A stretch of DNA of 64,000 bases from Oscillospiraceae bacterium (GCA_018110985.1 JAGAWT010000033.1:168286-232285); one strand, 5' to 3'. Numbered from the stretch's first letter, positions 53,475 to 62,059 are shown. Notes: generated from the letters alone by a model not told the origin. Numbers and translations: made by a program.

Positions 53475-54847
53475 AATTCGGTGCACTCCTGAAAAAGGAA
53501 CTGTCCCAGCTTCTCAACAAGCAGGCGATCATCTCCATGGTAGCGACCCTGTTCATCTTTATATTTATGGGAACTGTGATGAACGGTACCATGAACAAGC
53601 TGCATGAGGATGAAGAGGACAGCACATGGTCTGAGGAGACAGGCGGGAGCATCTCCTTGGTAAACTGCGATAAGGGTGAGTTTGTCAAGGAAATGTTTGA
53701 GGAGATGAAGAAAAACAACACCACCGTTGAGGTACTCTCCGAAGAAAACGATATGGCTGCATGGCAGCGTATAATGGACGAGAAGGAGCTCAAGACCCTG
53801 GCTGTCATCCCCGAGGATTTCTCCGAAAAGGCAGAAAAAGGCGAAGAGCCTTCTATAAAGGTAGTGACTTCCGTAACCGGAACAGGTCTTTCAAACATGA
53901 TAAAGGATAACACCGGCTCTGTCTCTGCAGTAGACGCAATAACCCAGTATCTCAGTGACAAGAAGCTGGAGGAAAAGGGTATTACCAAGGAGGAGCTGGA
54001 AAAGCTCAACGATAATGTGAGCCTTGTGGAATTTACATCCGCCAACGGAAAGATAGCTGAAGTCCCCTCTTCCGCAGTATCCGGTCTTGTGATGAGCATG
54101 AGCATGATAATGCCCTTTGCAGTCTTTTTCCTGCTGATGATGGCATCCTCCATGATAATGTCCGCCATATCCACGGAAAAAATAGACAAGACCCTTGAGA
54201 CCCTGCTTTCCGCTCCGGTATCAAGGATCCATGTCCTTGGGGCAAAGGTGCTTGCGGCTATTATCACCGCCCTTCTGAATGCGGTGGTAATGATGATAGG
54301 CTTCGGTTTTTACATTAACGGTGCCAGCGGCGGAACTATTTCCTCTGCGGTAACTGCTACCATGTCAAATTCAGGTGTGGATGTCACTGAAGCCGTAAAG
54401 ATCGCAGACGGCATTGCAGCACTGGGTCTCAACCTTTCCGGAAGTACCATAGCTCTCATTTTCCTGGAACTGTTCATCACGCTTGCCATAGGGCTTTGCA
54501 TATCTCTCATACTGGGAGCGCTTGCATCCGATGCCCAGTCTCTCCAGACACTCCTTATGCCTGTTATGTTCCTTGTTATGATACCCTTCTTCGTATCGAT
54601 CTTCATGGACATGAACAGCATGAATATTGTCGGAAAGGTGATAATGTTCATCATTCCCTTTACCCATGCCTACACCGCTGCGGGGAATATCATTTTCGGA
54701 CATACCGGAATGCTTGTGGGAGGGCTCATTTATCAGCTTTTCTTCCTTGCAGCCGTTATGTATGCTGCCGTAAAGGTGTTCACCACAGACCTCCTCTTTA
54801 CCATGAAGCTGCCCGAAAGCAAGGCTGCGGCAAAGAAGACCAAATAA
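53471..54847 (+). CDS. ABC-2 type permease (NatB-like)
   Basis: A 458-residue permease. The first helix is at about 17-38, then a large extracytoplasmic part of about 180 residues with acidic stretches, then five to six helices from about 210 to 440. An SAISTEKIDKTLETLLS segment after the second helix is typical of NatB/ABC-2 permeases. In Bacillus NatAB exports sodium; the substrate here is not known. Confidence 0.9.
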   Translation: MKFGALLKKELSQLLNKQAIISMVATLFIFIFMGTVMNGTMNKLHEDEEDSTWSEETGGSISLVNCDKGEFVKEMFEEMKKNNTTVEVLSEENDMAAWQRIMDEKELKTLAVIPEDFSEKAEKGEEPSIKVVTSVTGTGLSNMIKDNTGSVSAVDAITQYLSDKKLEEKGITKEELEKLNDNVSLVEFTSANGKIAEVPSSAVSGLVMSMSMIMPFAVFFLLMMASSMIMSAISTEKIDKTLETLLSAPVSRIHVLGAKVLAAIITALLNAVVMMIGFGFYINGASGGTISSAVTATMSNSGVDVTEAVKIADGIAALGLNLSGSTIALIFLELFITLAIGLCISLILGALASDAQSLQTLLMPVMFLVMIPFFVSIFMDMNSMNIVGKVIMFIIPFTHAYTAAGNIIFGHTGMLVGGLIYQLFFLAAVMYAAVKVFTTDLLFTMKLPESKAAAKKTK

Positions 54848-54873
54848 GACGACACTCTCCTTTCATAGTTAAT

Positions 54874-54914
54874 GCGAATACCCCGCTGCAAATGATTTGC
54901 AGCGGGGTATTCGC
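54874..54914. terminator. Long perfect hairpin between convergent genes
   Basis: Twenty bases at 54874-54893 pair perfectly with 54895-54914. It lies between the convergent NatB-like and DUF4173 genes and probably stops both transcripts, although no T tract follows on either side. Confidence 0.65.
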
Positions 54915-54930
54915 ATATATGCAGGCTGTA

Positions 54931-56460
54931 TCATTCCCTGTTTATAAGGTCTCCCGCACACATTGTGAATATGTCCTGCACTCTGTCCTTGTTTATCTTC
55001 CTTATCACTTCATCGGCATCTTTTCCCGTTTTCTCTTCTATCATCTGCGAATGTTTCCTGACAGCGGGTATGCAGTCAATACTCAGTTCTTCGAGCTGTG
55101 TGATTTTGTAATGGGGAAGATCTCCGTTTGCATAGGCGGAAAGGTTGTATTCGGCTGTCAGATGATCGGGATGAGAAAATACAAGCAGTGCAAGCATAAG
55201 CGTAAAGGTCACGGAGAAGGCTCTTGCAAAATTGTATTTCCTGAAAAAGAAGATCATCATTTCTGCAAAAAGGAGAGCCAGCAGCACCATAAACCAGGAA
55301 GTATATATCCTGAGTGCGGAAAGTCCGTAGACACTTATATAAAGTATCATCTTTCTCATAGCTGTTGCAATAAGTGCAAGCGTGAAAAGAGAAAGAACGA
55401 TGCTTACAGCCTTTACTGATCTGTGTACATCTCCGTCCGTATGCTTTGAGGTGAGGTTCAGAACTATCAGTATGACAAGGTTCAGAACTACGACTCCGCA
55501 GAGTTCAAAAAAGCCTTCTCTTGCGTATTCCGAATAGCTTTGTGCGGAATGCGGAAGGATATTTGCAAAGGCAGAGACATAATAGGAAAGCTGTGAGAAG
55601 AAGAATATCAGATAAAGTATCAGGACCGGAACAACGGATATGACACCTGTCATGGGGGCTATAAATCCCCTGTCCGCAGCGGGATCTGCCCCTGCCTTGC
55701 TGTCAAAGCCCCTGCTCCTTCCGCACCAGACAACGGAAAAGATGTACACTCCCACGGGAATGCCGAACACCACTGATATGCCGAGCTTCAGTATGTGCTC
55801 GAAGCTGTTGTCCATTATCACGCTTATTATCTCGGAAAAGCGGCTGTCTGCCTCCGCAAGAAGTGATGCAGCCATGACAGTGGGAACAAAAGCAATCAAA
55901 AGACCGATCACCACGGATGAGATGATCTTGCCTATCCCCTTTTGGGGCTTGAAGGCTTCGTCTATCAAAAAGATCTTCCCAAGAGGCTCAAATACCGACC
56001 GTAAAAAGTCGATAAAGAGGGAGTTTCTCACCCTGCCGCCAAAACCTTCGCACACAAGGAGACTGTCCAGACAGATGACCATTGCCGCAAATATGGCAGA
56101 GAGCAGCTGCATAAGGTCATTCCCCGTCAAAAAGACATTCAGCGAAAAGGCTGCTGCCACCGCAAGGCGTATGATATGTGAACGGCTCCTGTCCTTTGAA
56201 TAGAAAAATGAGAATCCGCAAGCCGTTATGAGAAAAATGGAAAGCCCCAGTCCGAAACGGGTATTTTCCATAAAGGGTATCGCTGCACACCTTATCCCCA
56301 AAAAGCCTGTCAGCAGAGCGATCAGTGCGGCTTTTCTGTCAGTTTCCGTTATCTCCGCCTTTACACGTTCCGGAACGGTGTAGGGCGTGTAAGGAGCATA
56401 ATGAGGGGGCATAGGTACGCCCGCTCCTGCTGTGGTGTTCATGGTCTCTTGTTCATTCAT
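54931..56460 (-). CDS. DUF4173 membrane protein
   Basis: A 509-residue protein with a Pro/Tyr-rich cytoplasmic start (about 1-35) and about ten to twelve membrane helices. The SYSEYAREGFFELCGVV segment is the characteristic DUF4173 motif. The last 80 residues are soluble. The role is unknown. The stop of the DUF6688 gene overlaps its start by 4 bp. Confidence 0.8.
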   Translation of the reverse strand: MNEQETMNTTAGAGVPMPPHYAPYTPYTVPERVKAEITETDRKAALIALLTGFLGIRCAAIPFMENTRFGLGLSIFLITACGFSFFYSKDRSRSHIIRLAVAAAFSLNVFLTGNDLMQLLSAIFAAMVICLDSLLVCEGFGGRVRNSLFIDFLRSVFEPLGKIFLIDEAFKPQKGIGKIISSVVIGLLIAFVPTVMAASLLAEADSRFSEIISVIMDNSFEHILKLGISVVFGIPVGVYIFSVVWCGRSRGFDSKAGADPAADRGFIAPMTGVISVVPVLILYLIFFFSQLSYYVSAFANILPHSAQSYSEYAREGFFELCGVVVLNLVILIVLNLTSKHTDGDVHRSVKAVSIVLSLFTLALIATAMRKMILYISVYGLSALRIYTSWFMVLLALLFAEMMIFFFRKYNFARAFSVTFTLMLALLVFSHPDHLTAEYNLSAYANGDLPHYKITQLEELSIDCIPAVRKHSQMIEEKTGKDADEVIRKINKDRVQDIFTMCAGDLINRE

Positions 56461-57641
56461 TGCTTTTCCTCCGTCATATGAACGAATGTTCTGTATTTTT
56501 TACCGGTGTACTGTATGTTTATCCTGCTTTCGGGATCATTGTCAAACAGATATAGTGTGAGCAGGAATATCCATTCCAGGGGCTTCATAAGTATGTATAC
56601 CGCATCCGCCCTGTATTTGTCGGTTATATGCCGTGAAAGAGGATATCCGCAGGTATCGTAGATGCGGCGTATTATTCTGTGAAAACGGGGCATTCTGTCC
56701 ATGATAAGGTCTTCAAAAGCGTTTGCTATCATAAGCTGTCTGTTCACCACTATCCTTTTTCCGTTTCTTATGCCCATTCTTACAGGCTTTACCACCTTTT
56801 GGTGTCCTCCGGCAGCCACCGTACACAGATAGTGACCTTCGTATTCTACGGGGGGCGGCGGTATCTGTGTGGAAAAGACCCAGTCTGCGGTCATGGTAAA
56901 GGCTTTTACCAGGCTGTCTGCCCCCTGCCCTGTAAGAATGAGTATCATAAGAAGTATGCCTGTAATGGGAAGGAGCGTCACAAGAGTGGCTGTCACAAAG
57001 ATCCTTTTATCCGACAAAAAGGCATATATTATACCCGCAGCTCCGCTTTTATCCTTATCTTTGAGTATTTCGCACTGAAATGACATTTCGTCCAGAAAAA
57101 CACGGATGAAGATCATAAACAGGTTCAGAGGGTATACCCAGATAACCAGCATTTGCGGCACATAGTTTATAGTCTGGAGTATGTATACAACGGAAAGCAT
57201 AACACCTGCATCACACAGACCTATGAGCAATACAGAAACAAGTGGCGGCTTTCTTACTCCCATAAAAAGCTGCAGGATACAAAGAGATAAGACTGCAAGT
57301 ATACACATTACAACGAACCATTTTCCGTATTGTCCGTTTATGGCAGTGTGAAAGCTCTCATAGTCGGGGCCGCCATTTACAAGAGGAACGTCAAATTCCT
57401 TTTCAGTAAGACCGATGACCATCTCACCATAGGCAAAGCAGTCAACTATACCTATCACCGAAGTGGCAAGAACTGCGATCCTGCGCATATGCCTGCCTTT
57501 GCTCCCCAGCTTTGCCCATGGTCTGAAAAGGGAATAAATGTTGTAAACGGTCAGTACTGCAGGAGAGATCAGCATCACTGCCATGATAAGCAGCAGGAGC
57601 AGTTCGGTCATCGCAGTTATCGCATCAGACATCATTTCCAT
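56457..57641 (-). CDS. DUF6688-like membrane protein
   Basis: A 394-residue protein with five to six membrane helices in the first 260 residues, then a soluble part with EYEGHYLCTVAAGGH, VVNRQLMIANAFEDL and a final YTGKKYRTFVHM. This resembles DUF6688 proteins, of unknown function. ATG 57641 lies 17 bp inside the XRE gene end, with GGAGGTGAAGG just before it. The in-frame start 159 bp upstream would lie entirely within the XRE gene. Confidence 0.65.
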   Translation of the reverse strand: MEMMSDAITAMTELLLLLIMAVMLISPAVLTVYNIYSLFRPWAKLGSKGRHMRRIAVLATSVIGIVDCFAYGEMVIGLTEKEFDVPLVNGGPDYESFHTAINGQYGKWFVVMCILAVLSLCILQLFMGVRKPPLVSVLLIGLCDAGVMLSVVYILQTINYVPQMLVIWVYPLNLFMIFIRVFLDEMSFQCEILKDKDKSGAAGIIYAFLSDKRIFVTATLVTLLPITGILLMILILTGQGADSLVKAFTMTADWVFSTQIPPPPVEYEGHYLCTVAAGGHQKVVKPVRMGIRNGKRIVVNRQLMIANAFEDLIMDRMPRFHRIIRRIYDTCGYPLSRHITDKYRADAVYILMKPLEWIFLLTLYLFDNDPESRINIQYTGKKYRTFVHMTEEKQ

Positions 57642-57852
57642 CACCTTCACCTCCCGGAACATATTCAAGAATATCACCGGGCTGACAGTCAAGCACTTCA
57701 CACAGCTTTTCAAGGGTGGAAAAACGAACTGCTTTTGCTTTTCCGGTTTTAAGCACGGACAGGTTGGGCTGGGTGATACCCACCCTGGCGGCAAGCTCAC
57801 CGGAGCTTATCTTCCTTTTTGCCATTACAACATCCAGATTAACAAGGATCAT
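57625..57852 (-). CDS. YozG-like XRE-family regulator
   Basis: A 75-residue single-domain helix-turn-helix protein. MAKRKISSGELAARVGITQ and LEKLCEVLDCQPGDILEY match the YozG/HTH_26 group. Such small regulators commonly sit next to a DUF2975 gene, as here. The preferred start (MILVNLDV) is at 57852, after GTGAGG; a start at 57882 with AAGGAAG is also possible and would overlap the DUF2975 gene by 17 bp. Confidence 0.9.
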   Translation of the reverse strand: MILVNLDVVMAKRKISSGELAARVGITQPNLSVLKTGKAKAVRFSTLEKLCEVLDCQPGDILEYVPGGEGDGNDV

Positions 57853-57865
57853 AACTGCCTCACAT

Positions 57866-58312
57866 TCATATGGTATAATCATTTTCTTCCTTGAGCCTTA
57901 CCGCTTCCTCAAAGCAGTTTTTTATGACTCTCAGTATAAGAGCAAAAAAAAGGGCTCCGAAAGTGATTATAAGGGAAAGAAACCTGAATGCCGCAAAGAC
58001 AAGGCAGACCACTGCGATAAAAAAGCAGCAGTAGGAAAGGGTGCGAAGGTATTTTACATTCTGTTTTGTAAAGACCTCCTCCTTTCTGATGTTGTTCACC
58101 AGCCTGTCAAGGATAAAGAGGATAACAAAGCCTGCTGCCGCACAAAGGTAAAATGTGATGAGCAGAGGTAGGGTCACATCATTGCTGCCTATGCTGACAT
58201 ATTTATAGAGGTGGGCTGCATAGGGCATAGCAAACAGAGCGATAAAGCTCAGCACAATGCCTGCTTTTATGGCTATGGCAGTAAATTTCAGGGAAACAGC
58301 ATCTTTTTTCAT
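57866..58312 (-). CDS. DUF2975 membrane protein
   Basis: A 148-residue protein with four membrane helices, at about 12-33, 45-67, 88-108 and 110-130, and an IRKEEVFTKQNVKYLR segment in the loop, typical of DUF2975. It forms a pair with the YozG-like regulator that follows after 13 bp. ATG 58312 is chosen for its AAAGGAGCC site. The function is unknown. Confidence 0.88.
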   Translation of the reverse strand: MKKDAVSLKFTAIAIKAGIVLSFIALFAMPYAAHLYKYVSIGSNDVTLPLLITFYLCAAAGFVILFILDRLVNNIRKEEVFTKQNVKYLRTLSYCCFFIAVVCLVFAAFRFLSLIITFGALFFALILRVIKNCFEEAVRLKEENDYTI

Positions 58313-58341
58313 TTTTTTGGCTCCTTTATTGGTTTGATATA

Positions 58342-58395
58342 AGGATAACACATATATTTCTGTTTGTCAATACTATTTTATCGTTTTACGATAAA
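58342..58395 (-). promoter_or_regulatory. Promoter and inverted repeat before DUF2975-XRE
   Basis: On the minus strand TTGACA (58370-58365), a 17-bp spacer and TATCCT (58347-58342). A perfect inverted repeat TTTATCG-N5-CGATAAA at 58377-58395 sits 6 bp upstream of the -35 box and is a candidate operator for the YozG-like regulator. Confidence 0.65.
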
Positions 58396-58526
58396 TATTT
58401 TATGAGTTTCGATAGAATGTCATATTCGGAGATTTTATATATTTATCTCAATATTGTGCAAATCCTACAAATCAAGTGCAATATGCTCATGATTAGTGAT
58501 GATATTTACAAATTTTGATTTTCTTC

Positions 58527-58555
58527 TTGACAAGCTCAAAAAAATATGATAAAAT
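58527..58555 (+). promoter_or_regulatory. Promoter of the tRNA-Gln genes
   Basis: TTGACA at 58527-58532, a 17-bp spacer and TAAAAT at 58550-58555, about 78 bp before the first tRNA. Confidence 0.82.
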
Positions 58556-58633
58556 AATCGAGTTGATGAGAGAAATAATGACGGTAAAGTTAAACAGGAC
58601 CATCAAATAGTTCTGTTGTAAGCTGCCCTGTTC

Positions 58634-58708
58634 TGGGATATAGCCAAGCGGTAAGGCAACGGACTTTGACTCCGTCATTCGCCGGTTCAAATCCGGCTAT
58701 CCCAACCA
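58634..58708 (+). tRNA. tRNA-Gln (anticodon TTG)
   Basis: A 75-nt cloverleaf. The acceptor TGGGATA/TATCCCA is perfect. The anticodon stem ACGGA/TCCGT holds CTTTGAC, anticodon TTG, reading CAA. CCA is encoded. The weak first U-A pair is typical of glutamine tRNA. Confidence 0.96.
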
Positions 58709-58711
58709 TAA

Positions 58712-58787
58712 TGGGATGTAGCCAAGCGGTAAGGCACCTGACTCTGACTCAGGCATTTCCGGGGTTCGAATCCCTGCATCCCAACCA
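58712..58787 (+). tRNA. tRNA-Gln (anticodon CTG)
   Basis: A 76-nt cloverleaf starting 4 bp after the previous tRNA. The anticodon stem CCTGA/TCAGG holds CTCTGAC, anticodon CTG, reading CAG. CCA is encoded. It is a diverged tandem duplicate of tRNA-Gln (TTG). Confidence 0.96.
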
Positions 58788-58790
58788 GAC

Positions 58791-58823
58791 AAGGTGATCC
58801 CTTCGGGAATCACCTTGGTTTTT
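58791..58823 (+). terminator. Hairpin with T tract after the tRNA-Gln pair
   Basis: AAGGTGATCCC pairs with GGGAATCACCTT around TTC, with one bulged A, and is followed by GGTTTTT. tRNA-Ala begins 10 bp later with no visible promoter, so some read-through is expected. Confidence 0.75.
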
Positions 58824-58833
58824 AAGTAAAAAT

Positions 58834-58909
58834 GGGGTATTGGCGCAGTTGGGAGCGCGCCACACTGGCAGTGTGGAGGTCACGGGTTCGAATCCCGTAT
58901 GCTCCACCA
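58834..58909 (+). tRNA. tRNA-Ala (anticodon GGC)
   Basis: A 76-nt cloverleaf. The anticodon stem CCACA/TGTGG holds CTGGCAG, anticodon GGC, reading GCC and GCT. The acceptor has the G3.U70 pair of alanine tRNA. CCA is encoded. Confidence 0.96.
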
Positions 58910-58919
58910 TTTTCAGGTT

Positions 58920-58959
58920 CCGCAGCGGACTTAGTAAAGTCGGCTGCGGGATTTCTTTT
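58920..58959 (+). terminator. Terminator after tRNA-Ala (GGC)
   Basis: CCGCAGC pairs with GCTGCGG, with an inner GACTT/AAGTC stem, followed by TTTCTTTT. Confidence 0.85.
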
Positions 58960-58985
58960 ATATGTTGCAAGCTCCCCTGTTAAGG

Positions 58986-59027
58986 ATCAGGGCGCCATCT
59001 CCTTGCTTTCGGAGAGGGCGCCTGATA
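58986..59027. terminator. Hairpin downstream of cdd
   Basis: ATCAGGGCGCC and CTCC pair with GGAG and GGCGCCTGAT, with one bulged G. It lies between the tRNA terminator and the 3' end of cdd and may end the cdd transcript; no T tract is present on the minus strand. Confidence 0.5.
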
Positions 59028-59055
59028 TTTATGCCTGCCGTATTTTGTTTTGCTA

Positions 59056-59496
59056 TCACGGATCCATTCCTGTCTCATAACGCTTTGTTCCCCACCAGGA
59101 GGGCATAAGGTCTTTGAGGAGAACAGTCTTGCGTGATGCGTAGTCTGTCATGATCTGAATGTTCCTGTTTTCGTAGGAAAGCTGCATCAGAAACTCCCGA
59201 CAGGCACCGCAGGGCATACCGCTGCCCTCGATCTCATCACAGGGCGGTGCGTCTCTGAATGCGATAAGCCTTTTGATAACAGTCTGACCGCTGTTTACAT
59301 ACATATTCAGTGCAGCCACTCTTTCCGCACACAGGTTCATCACTCCACTGCACCCTTCTATGCAGAAGCCCGTAAAGATCTCGCCGTTTTCGGCTTCTAT
59401 GGCACATACCACATGGTACGCCATTATAAAGGGTGTTACATCTTCAGGGTGATATTCTGCTTTTGCTCTTTCATACAGCTTTTCCCAAATATCCAT
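59056..59496 (-). CDS. cdd: Cytidine deaminase-like protein
   Basis: A 146-residue zinc-dependent deaminase. The zinc ligands and catalytic Glu are in CAERVAALNM, and the second cysteine pair is in PCGACREFLM. It would convert cytidine to uridine in pyrimidine salvage; related blasticidin-type deaminases have the same motifs. GGAGGAACAATATA precedes ATG 59496. In-frame ATGs further upstream lie in the leader and in the repeat element and are rejected. Confidence 0.85.
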   Translation of the reverse strand: MDIWEKLYERAKAEYHPEDVTPFIMAYHVVCAIEAENGEIFTGFCIEGCSGVMNLCAERVAALNMYVNSGQTVIKRLIAFRDAPPCDEIEGSGMPCGACREFLMQLSYENRNIQIMTDYASRKTVLLKDLMPSWWGTKRYETGMDP

Positions 59497-59536
59497 TATA
59501 TTGTTCCTCCGCAGGATCGTGTATCGTGTGTGTTTC

Positions 59537-59641
59537 ATACTGATTCTTCCTCGATGTATAGACGATCTCCAAGCCTTAAATCTCTTATATTCAAGCATTT
59601 GCGGCTTGTTTCTTGTCTATACATCGGTCAGAAATCAGTAT
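59537..59641 (-). repeat. Dispersed hairpin element, copy 3 (cdd 5' leader)
   Basis: A 105-bp copy of the element, reading in the same sense as cdd. The outer stem is ATACTGATT with AATCAGTAT, perfectly paired, so the T of copy 1 is C. It lies between the cdd promoter (59661-59689) and the cdd start (59496), so it should be transcribed within the cdd leader and end 41 nt before the ATG. Confidence 0.92.
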
Positions 59642-59660
59642 CAGTGAATGTTGTCTATAT

Positions 59661-59689
59661 ATTCTATCATATACAGTAAACAATGTCAA
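59661..59689 (-). promoter_or_regulatory. cdd promoter, upstream of repeat copy 3
   Basis: On the minus strand TTGACA (59689-59684), a 17-bp spacer and TAGAAT (59666-59661). The predicted start near 59654 is just before the repeat. Confidence 0.85.
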
Positions 59690-59786
59690 CGGAACATCAT
59701 CATATTCGATGTAATATATCAAAAACGTTCTGAAATAGTGCCGCTTTTTTACACAGATGACAGGTAAAAAGTGCTGTTATCCAAAT

Positions 59787-59825
59787 AAGGACTGTCACGA
59801 ACCCCGAACAGAAGTGACAGTCCTT
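59787..59825 (-). terminator. Terminator of the metal ATPase gene
   Basis: A perfect 12-bp stem (59814-59825 with 59787-59798) around a 15-nt loop, followed on the minus strand by TATTT. Confidence 0.75.
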
Positions 59826-59833
59826 TAATAGTA

Positions 59834-61711
59834 TTATCTCACTTTCAGTGCTCTTACGGCATTGAGTATGCAGATGACCAGCACGCCCACATCCGCAAAA
59901 ATGGCAAGCCACATATTGGCAAAGCCCAGCGCCCCCAGTATGAGGCAAAGCACCTTTATGCCTATGGCAAAGTATATGTTTTCGTAAACTATGCCCATAC
60001 ATCTTTTTGAATGTTTAAGGGCAACGGCTACCTTCATGGGATCATCGTCCATGATGACCACATCTGCAGCCTCTATCGCCGCATCGGAACCGAGGGCGCC
60101 CATAGCGATACCCACATCTGCACGGGAGAGAACAGGTGCATCGTTCATACCGTCCCCTACAAATGCCAGTGTATCTCCTTTTTTCATATTTGACAGGAGC
60201 ATTTCCGTCTTTTCCACCTTATCGGCGGGAAGGAGCTCGGTATATACCTTGTCAAGTCCCAGATCTCTTGCTGTTTCTTTCCCCACAGAGTCGATGTCAC
60301 CGGTGAGCATCACCGTTTCCTCCACTCCCTGTTTTTTCAGTTCCTTTACAGCGGCCTTGGAGGTCTCCTTTGGAGTGTCGCTTATAAGTATGTGTCCCGC
60401 ATACTCGCTGTCTATCGCCATATGCACGACTGTGCCTACGCTGTGGCAGCTGCAGTATCCCACTCCAATGTGGTCCATCAGCTTGTCATTGCCTACGGCA
60501 ACTTTGCAGGTGTCCACATAGCTTATCATGCCCTTTCCGCCTATCTCTTCGGTTATCCCCAGCCTGCTGCGGTCTATTTTCTTTCCGTAGGCGCTGCGGA
60601 TGCTTTTGCTGATGGGATGGGAGGATGGGCACTCAGCTATTGCTGCGTATTCTATCAGTTTGCTGTCGTCCATGCTGCCGTGGTGTATGCCCTTTACATC
60701 AAAGGTGCCCTTTGTGAGGGTGCCTGTTTTATCAAAGACCACTGTCTTTACCTTTGACAATGTTTCCAGATAATTGGCACCTTTTATGAGTATACCCTCA
60801 TGTCCCGCACCTCCCAGACCTGCAAAAAAGCTGAGAGGGATACTTACCACCAGCGCACACGGGCAGCTGATGACAAGGAAAATGAGTGCTCTGTATACCC
60901 ATGTTCCCCACAGGGGGGCGCTTCCTGCCGCAAGGTTTACCAGGGGCGGAAGGACAGCCAGGCACAAAGCGCCAATGCAGACGGCGGGAGTGTAGACTGA
61001 AGCAAATTTCGATATGAACTTTTCTGATCTTGATTTGCGGGAGGAGGAATTTTCCACCAGATCCATTATCTTTGATGCCGTGGACTCTCCGAAGGGCTTT
61101 GAAGTGCGTATCCTTATCTCTCCGCTGATGTTGATGCTGCCGCTGAGCACCTCGTCCCCTTCTTTGCAGTCTCTCGGGAGGCTCTCTCCCGTAAGTGCGG
61201 ATGTATTGAGTGAAGATGAGCCGGAGATGACAACGCCGTCTATGGGTATCTTCTCTCCGGGCTCCACAACAATGACGGAACCCACTTCAACTTCATCAGG
61301 ATCCACAGTTTCAAGACCGTTTTCGGTTTCGAGCCTTGCACTGTCCGGGCGGATATCCATAAGGCCGGAAATATTCTTTCTGCTCTTTCCCACTGCGATC
61401 GATTCAAAAAGCTCTCCTGTCTGGTAAAAGAGCATTACGGCTACCGCCTCGGTATAATCCCCCGTACCGTCTATAACAGCTATGACAAACGCCCCTGCCG
61501 TGGCAACGGTCATGAGAAAACATTCATCAAATACCTGTCCGTGTATAATGCCCAGAAAGCATTTTTTTAGTATGTCATAACCGATGATGATATACGGGAT
61601 GAGGAAAAGGATGAGCCGCAGGACACCGCTCACCGGCAGAAAATGAAAGATCGCTGTAAGCACTGCCGCAATGATTATGCGGTATAAAGATTTTTTCTGC
61701 TTTTTGTTCAT
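59834..61711 (-). CDS. P1B-type heavy-metal ATPase (Zn/Cd type)
   Basis: A 625-residue metal-exporting P-type ATPase. CPC at 283-285 in the transport helix, DKTGT with the phosphorylated Asp327, TGES in the actuator domain, the SSHPIS (HP) motif and GDGMNDAP are intact. CPC with the C-terminal helix ending ILNAVRAL points to Zn/Cd/Pb transport rather than copper, an inference. It lacks an N-terminal HMA domain, which is encoded by the separate gene just upstream. Confidence 0.92.
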   Translation of the reverse strand: MNKKQKKSLYRIIIAAVLTAIFHFLPVSGVLRLILFLIPYIIIGYDILKKCFLGIIHGQVFDECFLMTVATAGAFVIAVIDGTGDYTEAVAVMLFYQTGELFESIAVGKSRKNISGLMDIRPDSARLETENGLETVDPDEVEVGSVIVVEPGEKIPIDGVVISGSSSLNTSALTGESLPRDCKEGDEVLSGSINISGEIRIRTSKPFGESTASKIMDLVENSSSRKSRSEKFISKFASVYTPAVCIGALCLAVLPPLVNLAAGSAPLWGTWVYRALIFLVISCPCALVVSIPLSFFAGLGGAGHEGILIKGANYLETLSKVKTVVFDKTGTLTKGTFDVKGIHHGSMDDSKLIEYAAIAECPSSHPISKSIRSAYGKKIDRSRLGITEEIGGKGMISYVDTCKVAVGNDKLMDHIGVGYCSCHSVGTVVHMAIDSEYAGHILISDTPKETSKAAVKELKKQGVEETVMLTGDIDSVGKETARDLGLDKVYTELLPADKVEKTEMLLSNMKKGDTLAFVGDGMNDAPVLSRADVGIAMGALGSDAAIEAADVVIMDDDPMKVAVALKHSKRCMGIVYENIYFAIGIKVLCLILGALGFANMWLAIFADVGVLVICILNAVRALKVR

Positions 61712-61753
61712 AGGACCACGCCCCTTATGAGACCGGGAAAGATATAGTGTTCA

Positions 61754-61972
61754 TCAGAAAAAGATCTCGCAGTCGTCCTCTACCTTTTTGCAGGCTTTGA
61801 GGACACGGGGCATTACCTCAGCGGGAGATGCACCTTCGGCAAAATCCACTGCCATTTTAAGGGTCATGTAGTTTACGGTGCAGTCTGCGACTCCCTCCAC
61901 CTTTTTGGCGGCTTCCTCCATCTTGGCGGCGCAGTTGGCGCAGTCTACGTCTATTTTGTAAGTCTTTTTCAT
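61754..61972 (-). CDS. Heavy-metal-associated (HMA) domain protein
   Basis: A 72-residue ferredoxin-fold metal chaperone. The CANC metal site is near residues 11-14; the final CEIFF may add another ligand. It corresponds to the N-terminal domain of longer metal ATPases and probably hands metal to the ATPase encoded 42 bp downstream. A promoter and an ArsR-like operator lie upstream. Confidence 0.93.
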   Translation of the reverse strand: MKKTYKIDVDCANCAAKMEEAAKKVEGVADCTVNYMTLKMAVDFAEGASPAEVMPRVLKACKKVEDDCEIFF

Positions 61973-61993
61973 AATGGTATCTCCTTTTTGATT

Positions 61994-62059
61994 ACATATG
62001 AATATTTGCTCATATGTTTAACTTGATTACATTCTATCACATATAAAAAGCCTTGTCAA
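61994..62059 (-). promoter_or_regulatory. Promoter and ArsR/SmtB-like operator of the HMA-ATPase operon
   Basis: On the minus strand TTGACA (62059-62054), a 17-bp spacer and TAGAAT (62036-62031). Downstream of the start lies ACATATGA-N8-TCATATGT (61994-62017), the form of operators for ArsR/SmtB metal sensors. No arsR-like gene is adjacent. Confidence 0.75.

Noticed and set aside
58749..59080. Open frames on both strands over tRNA-Gln and tRNA-Ala
   Set aside because: They are produced by tRNA sequence and its terminators; no ribosome site or family match.
59500..59679. Extended start for cdd and a plus-strand frame encoded by the repeat element
   Set aside because: The extra residues come from the repeat and leader; the GGAGGAA site fixes the cdd start at 59496.
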